Positions 15,265 through 20,451 of a stretch of DNA of 20,451 nt are shown one piece after another; position 1 is the first letter of the stretch; every line of letters starts with the position of its first letter. The stretch comes from Candidatus Hydrogenedentota bacterium (GTDB lineage: Bacteria > Hydrogenedentota > Hydrogenedentia > Hydrogenedentales > SLHB01). The notes beneath the pieces were generated by a model. It saw nothing but the letters and a program-made list of their open reading frames with translations. It was not told where the DNA came from and searched no databases. The position numbers and the translations under genes are program-made. The stretch lies in the NCBI GenBank assembly GCA_029262095.1, contig JAJDAB010000199.1, forward strand, positions 1-20,451, written 5' to 3'.

Positions 15265-16016
15265 TTTCCGTTGGCCACCCGGTTGACCATCGCCGCCAGC
15301 GCGCCCGCGCCAAAGCCGTTGTCAATATTCACGACCGACACGCCCGTCGCGCAGGAGTTTAGCATGGCCAATAGCGCTGCCAATCCATTGAAGCTCGCAC
15401 CGTAGCCGACACTCGTCGGTACCGCGAAGACCGGCTTATCAACCAACCCCGCCACCACACTCGGTAGCGCTCCTTCCATACCCGCGCAAACAATCAGTCC
15501 GTTCGCCGGCTCGAATCGTTCGCGTTGGTGCAACAAACGGTGAATGCCCGCGACGCCTACATCGTAAATACGTTCGACACGGCATCCCATCGTTTCACAG
15601 GTCACCGCCGCCTCTTCACCCACCGGCATGTCTGAAGTGCCGGCGCAAAGAACCGCAATAAACCCATCGAGCTTTTCCGGCGACTCACCCAACGTCAGTG
15701 CCCGCGCCATGTCGTGATGCTTCGCTTCGGGATGCGCCGCGAGTACAGCCGCAACCGTCTCCGGCGAACAACGCGTCGCGAGCACATGACTGCCGCGCTC
15801 TTTCATACACCGAATGATTTCGACGACCTGCTCCGGGGTCTTACCCTGTGCGAAAATCGTTTCCGGAAATCCTTGACGCAGGCTGCGATGGTGATCGACC
15901 TTTGCAAACCCAAGGTCTTCAAACGGTAAGTCGCGAAGACGGTCCGCGGCATCATCCGGCGACGTTGCGCCAGACCGAACCTCTTCCATGAGCTTTAGTA
16001 AGTTGGCCTTATCCAT
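15261..16016 (-). CDS. larB: Nickel-pincer cofactor biosynthesis protein LarB (PurE-like)
   Basis: LarB carboxylates and hydrolyses nicotinic acid adenine dinucleotide, the first step towards the nickel-pincer nucleotide. The 251 residues have a helical N-terminal part and a PurE-like C-terminal domain (about 115-250). This domain carries L-C-A-G-T-S-D (123-129), C-A-G-M-E-G-A-L-P-S-V-V-A-G with Glu181, P-T-S-V-G-Y-G (200-206), and N-S-C-A-T-G with Cys222 followed by N-I-D-N-G-F-G-A-G. The Cys and Glu sit almost exactly where the catalytic Cys221 and Glu180 of the lactobacillar enzyme are reported. A promoter-like element at 16038-16066 may drive larB and larC. larE and larA are not in the window. 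The ribosome-binding signal before the ATG is weak (TAGG). Confidence 0.95.
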   Translation of the reverse strand: MDKANLLKLMEEVRSGATSPDDAADRLRDLPFEDLGFAKVDHHRSLRQGFPETIFAQGKTPEQVVEIIRCMKERGSHVLATRCSPETVAAVLAAHPEAKHHDMARALTLGESPEKLDGFIAVLCAGTSDMPVGEEAAVTCETMGCRVERIYDVGVAGIHRLLHQRERFEPANGLIVCAGMEGALPSVVAGLVDKPVFAVPTSVGYGASFNGLAALLAMLNSCATGVSVVNIDNGFGAGALAAMVNRVANGK

Positions 16017-16037
16017 GAGGACCTATTCAGCAATCCA

Positions 16038-16066
16038 ATTCTTCGACGCGGTATGGTACGTGACAA
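16038..16066 (-). promoter_or_regulatory. larB: Possible larBC promoter
   Basis: On the minus strand TTGTCA (16061-16066, five of six consensus bases) and AAGAAT (16038-16043, four of six) are 17 bases apart, in the 85-base gap between the DUF1080 gene and larB. Initiation near 16031 would leave a short leader of about 15 bases. Confidence 0.35.
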
Positions 16067-16101
16067 CGAACTTTATTAAAAGCGTATCCAGTTACCCGGA
16101 T

Positions 16102-16830
16102 TTACTCTCGGGGGAGCCGCTTCACTCGAATATCCTTAAACTGAACTTTCATCGCCGGGCCGCTATGCAACTGCAGCGCGAGCACCCCTTCAAAATCTTG
16201 CTGTGCCGGATCATCGTCGACCACTTCAGCGACCAATCGGCCGTCAACATACAAGGTAATCGCGGTACCCACGCACATAAGATGATATTCATGCCAATCG
16301 CCGAGGTCGAACCAAGGATCGCCCTTCGCCTCGTCAAGCGGCGTCGTTTCCGCCTCGCCACGCTCATTAAACACCGTACGTTCACCACGCCACGCCAACG
16401 TATGCCGACCAAATTCGTCGTATAACCGCACCAGCCAATCCGTCTGCGTGTTATTATCAACCTGATACCCACGGCAGTCGTCCGGAATGTCGCCGTCAAA
16501 TATTTCGCTTCGGAATTGGAACCCGCCGTTAACGTTGTGCTCGCTTACAAGCCGATGCTTCAATTTCAACTCGAAATCGCCCAACGGTTCGCGCGAGTAG
16601 ACCAAGTAATGATTCCGCGTTGCCGGCTTTTCGTCCGTACTTAACGCCGTAATCGCGCCATCATTAACCGACCACACTGACGGGTCAGCCGCATGCCACC
16701 CCTCGAACGAAGTACCATCGAAAATAGATTCCCATTGCGGCTCCGCACCGAGCGCGAGGACAGCCATGAAGCAAGCACTGGAGAGTAGAACGAAACCCGT
16801 GCGAACGCTATTCCTTGTGTGCGAAATCAT
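16102..16830 (-). CDS. Exported DUF1080 (3-keto-disaccharide hydrolase-type) protein
   Basis: This is a 242-residue protein with a signal peptide (basic n-region, hydrophobic core ending near A-L-G-A before Glu30). The mature part is a concanavalin-like beta-sandwich of the DUF1080/3-keto-glucoside hydrolase type. It has S-I-F-D-G-T-S-F-E-G-W-H near the start, D-F-E-L-K-L-K-H-R-L-V, N-G-G-F-Q-F-R-S, G-Y-Q-V-D-N, and the closing W-H-E-Y-H-L-M-C-V-G, L-Y-V-D-G-R-L-V and I-R-V-K-R strands. Family members are very numerous in Planctomycetota and relatives and act on sugars in the periplasm or outside. The start at 16830 is chosen because GGAAGGA lies seven bases upstream; the longer GTG start at 16857 overlaps the acylase stop and lacks such a site. 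It begins 23 bases after the acylase gene, so the two are probably one transcript. Confidence 0.88.
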   Translation of the reverse strand: MISHTRNSVRTGFVLLSSACFMAVLALGAEPQWESIFDGTSFEGWHAADPSVWSVNDGAITALSTDEKPATRNHYLVYSREPLGDFELKLKHRLVSEHNVNGGFQFRSEIFDGDIPDDCRGYQVDNNTQTDWLVRLYDEFGRHTLAWRGERTVFNERGEAETTPLDEAKGDPWFDLGDWHEYHLMCVGTAITLYVDGRLVAEVVDDDPAQQDFEGVLALQLHSGPAMKVQFKDIRVKRLPRE

Positions 16831-16853
16831 AGTGCATTCCTTCCCGTTCCCGT

Positions 16854-19800
16854 TCACTCGTCTTGGACCGGCTGAGATTGTTGCGCACGTTCCGGGCCGA
16901 GGACGACATAGATACGCGGACGCGTGTCCGTGCCGGAAAAGCGCGGCACGTCCGGCTCGAATTGTTGGGACGCAACTCGTTCCCAGCCCGTCGCGTCATC
17001 GCACGCGTAGATCGCGAGTTTGGCAATATCTTCTGGATTGACCTCGCCGGGCGTTGGTCGCAAATCGAGGTGTATCGTCAACACCGCCGTAGGATCAGAC
17101 AACTCGGCCAAAACGTAGGCTGTAAACGCCACCAATCCCTTCGGAAGCGGCCGCGGTGGATTTGGTGCGGTCGTCAGCCGCGCCCCGATTTCCACCTCGG
17201 ACTCCAAACGAAACAAGCCGTCCAGCGCAGGTGGCCGCAACTCGACCGTGCGGCCCCATGAGATCGCACCGCTCCGCGCACCACGACCGGGCCAATCGGC
17301 CATTGGCGTTAATGGAACGGTTTCCGCTACTACGGAATTCGGCTGCTGCGTGGGCTCGGTACGCGTCGATCTCGGTACTGGGCGTGCCGCACCGGGGCGA
17401 GCTGGGCCGAACAGTGCGAACGTCGTAGGCTCCGTCAAGCTGACGTGAATCGCTTCTTCCTCTGCGTTGATCACTTGTGGTCGCACGGGCTGCCATCGAT
17501 CGCCGTCGAACGCAAATACCGTAAACGCGTCAAGCGGCCGCCCACCGCGTACGTCTTTTGAAGCGCGCAACGTCGCTTCAAGTGTGACCCGAGAATTAGG
17601 GGGTTCATACGAGAATTCGGCGAACACTGAATAGGCGGACAGACTCTTCGGGATTTTTGCCGGAGGCCGCAGCGCGGTTTTCATTTGCGCTTCGACCGGC
17701 CCCATCGATTCGATCGTGAATGTTGCATCCATTCCACGCGCAATCATCTCGAACGCACGACCGCGCGCCGACACCGAATTCGGCAACACTTCGTCTTTAT
17801 AAAACCACGCCGGTTTCAGACGTCCGCTCCGCAAAAGATCAAGCTGATCCGCGAAATGCGGCGAGGCCGGATCGGACGAGGCACCAAACGGCATCACGCT
17901 GACGCCTTCCGTGAACTCGCCAAACCGAACCGCCATCGCAAACGTCGAACCGTAATCGGCTTCCCATGCCTTATCCCTAAACACCCCGTCCGACGCGACG
18001 AATATCGGAGACCCGGTAACCGCGCCGCCGATAGGATGTGTGATTTCGCCTCGGCGAAGAACATGCGCGTCACCCCACGGCACATGCACTTCCCCAAACT
18101 CACGCAACATCATTCGCGCGGCTTGATCCACCGCCTCCAACGATTGCGCCTGAATCTCCGGCGAGTTCGCGGCCAAGGATTCCAGCATCGTTTCTTCCGG
18201 CATGCCGTAAGGCGCTTGCGCGCGAAACGCCGTCCACCAAACTTGAAAGGCCGTCATACCTTCGCTACGAATGTCCGCGATGTAATTCCAGTTGCGCAGA
18301 ACCTCGACCAGTTCGACTGATTCCGGACGGGCATTGCCTCGCCACCGGCCGTCGGATGCAGCCGCTTCCAAGATACGGGGTACGGCCGTCATGCCGAACG
18401 GCACCAACACATCGAATAACATATCCTGCATATCGCGAAACGATTTTCCGCCGCTACTCAACATTTGACGTACCCGCCGCGCTCGATACGTGTCAGGCTC
18501 CCGACCAAACCACGCAGGAAATGACCCCCACAGCGTTTCGGTATCGTCGGTCACCGTCCACGGCGGATTGCCACACGCCTGCAAGAATCCACTAAACGGA
18601 TTTTGGACCGACGGTAACTGCGTAACCGGAACAACCCCACGCCAGGTGAATCGCGCATCATTGGACGGCAAGGGAGTATCCCAACTCGGCGGTTCTGGCT
18701 GATTTCGAATCCGCATGCCATCGAGATTCCGCTTGTCACCGACTTTTGCATTGTAGAGATAAAACAGATTGCCTGTGGCATCCGCATACGTAACATGAAA
18801 CGTAGGAAGCTGATGCATTTGCAGCGCTTCCTGAAATTGATCCAATCCCGACGCACGCCCCATCCAATACAACTGCCGAATCGCGCCAAAGTCCCGGTAT
18901 CCGCCGGCTTTCCAAGTGTAGTGCTCGTTCGACGCCGTGGTGATTGTCGGGTTGCCGCCATGCACGTAATACAGCGCTTGCCGTTCTTCAAAACCGTCGC
19001 CCATACGCACGCGATACGTCCGCATGCTGTTCACGATCTGCAACTCGCGCAACAATTCCGATTCCAGCGTTACTTGAGGCCCACCCACCGAGTTCGCATT
19101 GCCCGTTTGCGAGAGCGACGGCGGCAGAAACATATCAGCGGAATCGGCTTCGTGCGGTGTCAGCCCCCAACCGATCTTGCCGTTGTGGCCCATCATCAAG
19201 ACCGGCAAACCCACCAACGTTGCACCGGACATGGACCAGTCATCCGATTCCAAATCGGACGACACGTGCGCCTCGTACCACTGAAACGGACTGTCGTAAT
19301 AGCCATGCGGATTGATCACCAACATGGGTTCGCCCGTTTCCGATCGCGCCGGACCGACCGCCCACGCATTGCCGGAAGCCGCAGGCCGCCGCCGCGACCA
19401 CGTGTCCGGCAAATCGAACGGCGCAAAACTCATCAGGTAACAATGCATCAACGCCAGCGGATCTTCGGGCTGTACCGGCACTGCCCACTCGGGACGTGAC
19501 TGCGAATTCTCCGCGTACCAAGCATTGGCACCCGCGGCAAATCCTTCGCAGAGGTCCTGGGTTATTGCGTCCGCATTCGGATACGTCTGCCGCGCCAACG
19601 CTGCATGTCCCAACATCAACGCAAAGGCATCCGAGTTCACCCACTCCTCGCCCCACACTTCCGACGCACGACCATTGGCGACGCGATAGGCCCGTAACAA
19701 CGCTTCAGGATGATCCCCGGCCTGCGCATACCCAAGGGCGAACGCCATCGAAGACAAGGTCTTCGCATAAACATGCGGCGTGCCCCACTCATCGCGATAC

Positions 19801-19916
19801 AACGTCGCGTCTTTCCAAGGCTCAGAAGGGCCGTATTGCGCGGCGGCAATATCCGAGAGAGAACAAGTGGCCGCAATAAGAGCGAGCGCTAACAGCCAGG
19901 GGCTACGACAATTCAA
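16854..19916 (-). CDS. Penicillin acylase-family Ntn hydrolase with duplicated C-terminal module
   Basis: This is a 1020-residue exported protein (signal peptide 1-26, ending A-A-A before Gln27). It has the family layout: R-D-E-W-G-T-P-H-V-Y-A (41-51), F-A-L-G-Y-A-Q-A-G-D (59-68), a short spacer, then A-S-G-N-A-W-A-V-G-P (180-189), where the autocatalytic beta-chain start is expected, followed by N-P-H (202-204), Q-W-Y-E-A-H and G-W-G-L-T-P-H-E-A-D-S-A-D-M-F. Relatives are made as a precursor that self-cleaves before a Ser, and hydrolyse amides such as acyl-homoserine lactones, penicillins or N-acyl peptides; the substrate here is unknown. The expected Ser-Asn pair reads Ser181-Gly182-Asn183. 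After the hydrolase, residues 733-837 and 902-1007 are two related beta-rich repeats joined by a Pro/Arg/Thr-rich linker. GGAAG lies nine bases before the ATG. Confidence 0.87.
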   Translation of the reverse strand: MNCRSPWLLALALIAATCSLSDIAAAQYGPSEPWKDATLYRDEWGTPHVYAKTLSSMAFALGYAQAGDHPEALLRAYRVANGRASEVWGEEWVNSDAFALMLGHAALARQTYPNADAITQDLCEGFAAGANAWYAENSQSRPEWAVPVQPEDPLALMHCYLMSFAPFDLPDTWSRRRPAASGNAWAVGPARSETGEPMLVINPHGYYDSPFQWYEAHVSSDLESDDWSMSGATLVGLPVLMMGHNGKIGWGLTPHEADSADMFLPPSLSQTGNANSVGGPQVTLESELLRELQIVNSMRTYRVRMGDGFEERQALYYVHGGNPTITTASNEHYTWKAGGYRDFGAIRQLYWMGRASGLDQFQEALQMHQLPTFHVTYADATGNLFYLYNAKVGDKRNLDGMRIRNQPEPPSWDTPLPSNDARFTWRGVVPVTQLPSVQNPFSGFLQACGNPPWTVTDDTETLWGSFPAWFGREPDTYRARRVRQMLSSGGKSFRDMQDMLFDVLVPFGMTAVPRILEAAASDGRWRGNARPESVELVEVLRNWNYIADIRSEGMTAFQVWWTAFRAQAPYGMPEETMLESLAANSPEIQAQSLEAVDQAARMMLREFGEVHVPWGDAHVLRRGEITHPIGGAVTGSPIFVASDGVFRDKAWEADYGSTFAMAVRFGEFTEGVSVMPFGASSDPASPHFADQLDLLRSGRLKPAWFYKDEVLPNSVSARGRAFEMIARGMDATFTIESMGPVEAQMKTALRPPAKIPKSLSAYSVFAEFSYEPPNSRVTLEATLRASKDVRGGRPLDAFTVFAFDGDRWQPVRPQVINAEEEAIHVSLTEPTTFALFGPARPGAARPVPRSTRTEPTQQPNSVVAETVPLTPMADWPGRGARSGAISWGRTVELRPPALDGLFRLESEVEIGARLTTAPNPPRPLPKGLVAFTAYVLAELSDPTAVLTIHLDLRPTPGEVNPEDIAKLAIYACDDATGWERVASQQFEPDVPRFSGTDTRPRIYVVLGPERAQQSQPVQDE

Positions 19917-19955
19917 GAGAAACTTCCATTACCAAGCTACGTTTTCCCGCGAGTT

Positions 19956-19983
19956 CGTCGTTCCCGCCTTCGCGAAAATGACG
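19956..19983. repeat. Imperfect palindrome (REP-like hairpin)
   Basis: The 12-base arms 19956-19967 and 19972-19983 pair except at three positions around a four-base loop. The composition (CGTCGTTCCCGC...ATGACG) resembles the short extragenic palindromes found many times in some bacterial genomes. Only one copy is in the window, so repetition cannot be shown. It lies 40 bases upstream of the acylase start. Confidence 0.3.
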
Positions 19984-20009
19984 GCGTAATTTCGACAATC
20001 TAAACCATA

Positions 20010-20038
20010 AGCATACGGACCCATCCCAGCCACGACAA
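20010..20038 (-). promoter_or_regulatory. Weak candidate promoter for the acylase cluster
   Basis: On the minus strand TTGTCG (20033-20038) and TATGCT (20010-20015) are 17 bases apart, each four of six consensus bases. It would give a leader of roughly 85 bases that includes the palindrome at 19956-19983. Confidence 0.28.
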
Positions 20039-20107
20039 CTCAACAATCGTTTCCGTTACTCAGCATAGTGTGTTTACTCGTGTTTCAGGAAAGGGAGAAT
20101 GTGACAT

Positions 20108-20248
20108 ATGGTCAAGATCAAAGGCGGCCCCGCGGCTTCTTTGCTTGAATATCTGAATAGAGGATTCTTGATCCAACACAATTTTGAGACAAAAGGAAAC
20201 GAGCCTCATCATCCAATATGGACTGAGGCTCGTAACACTCCGGTATAA
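20108..20248 (+). CDS. Possible 46-residue small ORF
   Basis: An ATG with AAAGGGAG ten bases upstream opens a 46-codon frame ending in TAA at 20246-20248. The product is mixed in composition, begins M-V-K-I-K-G-G, has no membrane segment, and is not recognised. It overlaps the hairpin at 20199-20233, which is better explained as a terminator for the opposite gene, so the ORF may be chance. The rest of the gene-free stretch 19917-20270 holds only the weak promoter, the palindrome and the terminator listed separately. Confidence 0.2.
   Translation: MVKIKGGPAASLLEYLNRGFLIQHNFETKGNEPHHPIWTEARNTPV
20191..20233 (-). terminator. Intrinsic terminator after the SPW-like membrane gene
   Basis: ACGAGCCTCA (20199-20208) and TGAGGCTCGT (20224-20233) form a perfect ten-pair stem with a 15-base loop. 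On the minus strand the stem is followed by TTCCTTTT (20191-20198). It lies 37 bases past the stop of the gene at the right edge. The plus strand has no T-run after it. Confidence 0.6.
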
Positions 20249-20270
20249 GACGCTATCGACGTCTTCAGAA

Positions 20271-20451
20271 TTAGGCTGGGGCCGACACTTGCTCCAAGTC
20301 TCGTTGTGTCACCTCCGGTTTATGTAATCCGACAACGGCTAACACCGCGGCAGCATTTGCCCAGTAGAACCATGCGTCGATTCCCGAGAAGCCCAACACT
20401 AATGGACTGGCTACGAACACAACCGCCACGAAAAAATCGACCAGTAAATGG
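20271..20451 (-). CDS. SPW-repeat-like small membrane protein, N-terminus cut by window edge
   Basis: The last 59 codons and the TAA stop (20271-20273) of a gene that enters from the right edge are visible. The fragment has a hydrophobic helix at its start (V-D-F-F-V-A-V-V-F-V-A), then S-P-L-V-L-G-F-S-G, a second helix (W-F-Y-W-A-N-A-A-A-V-L-A-V-V-G) and a polar tail ending V-S-A-P-A. The S-P-x-V-L-G-F turn followed by an Asn-containing helix resembles the SPW-repeat membrane family, whose function is unknown. The assignment is tentative because only about one repeat can be seen. It is followed by a good hairpin terminator and is separated from the acylase gene by 354 bases. Confidence 0.6.
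   Translation of the reverse strand, partial: HLLVDFFVAVVFVASPLVLGFSGIDAWFYWANAAAVLAVVGLHKPEVTQRDLEQVSAPA

Noticed and set aside
17685..18320. Plus-strand open frame of 211 codons
   Set aside because: It is antisense to the acylase gene and its product is strongly Arg/His-rich with no domain.

Overview
This window looks like chromosomal DNA from an environmental Gram-negative bacterium of moderately high GC. The LolA-like protein, the Tat substrate, the probable secreted hydrolases and a DUF1080 (3-keto-disaccharide hydrolase type) protein fit the PVC/Planctomycetota/Hydrogenedentota kind of lineage. That placement is an inference from gene content and is weak. Thirteen of the 17 protein genes called with fair confidence lie on the minus strand. 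I see no rRNA, tRNA, insertion sequence, integrase, CRISPR array or phage gene.

Right-to-left cluster 1 (2699 to 1, minus): metF (5,10-methylenetetrahydrofolate reductase), a DinB/YfiT-like four-helix protein and an SRPBCC-fold protein are packed 6-8 bases apart. After a 95-base gap with a good sigma70-like promoter come a tandem CDGSH iron-sulfur protein and a membrane protein cut by the window edge. Divergent from metF is a Tat-exported PhoD-like phosphoesterase (2887-4194, plus).

Cluster 2 (10279 to 4206, minus): a hybrid phosphorelay protein with a badly degenerate ATPase domain, then a 945-residue FAD plus Fe-S oxidoreductase of the D-2-hydroxyacid dehydrogenase type, then a LolA-like periplasmic protein that converges on phoD. 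Divergent from this cluster are a 3'(2'),5'-bisphosphate nucleotidase-like gene (10474-11460) and a probable six-hairpin glycosidase-like lipoprotein (11511-12884).

Cluster 3 (19916 to 13032, minus): a penicillin-acylase-family Ntn hydrolase with a duplicated C-terminal module, a DUF1080 protein, larB and larC (nickel-pincer cofactor synthesis, ATGA overlap), coaD and apaG. The cluster ends at a clear intrinsic terminator (12975-13005). The right edge holds the end of a small SPW-like membrane protein gene with its own terminator.

I do not see a complete undescribed system. The points most worth a second look are: (i) the hybrid kinase keeps its phospho-acceptor His, one intact receiver and Hpt but has lost the ATP-binding boxes; (ii) the acylase has Ser-Gly-Asn where the family usually has Ser-Asn at the autocatalytic nucleophile, plus two divergent ~105-residue C-terminal repeats; (iii) larC carries a C8 run and an A-AAA-AAG heptamer near the place where lactobacillar LarC is split by frameshifting; (iv) larB and larC occur without larA or larE in view, in the same region as a lactate-dehydrogenase-like flavoprotein.
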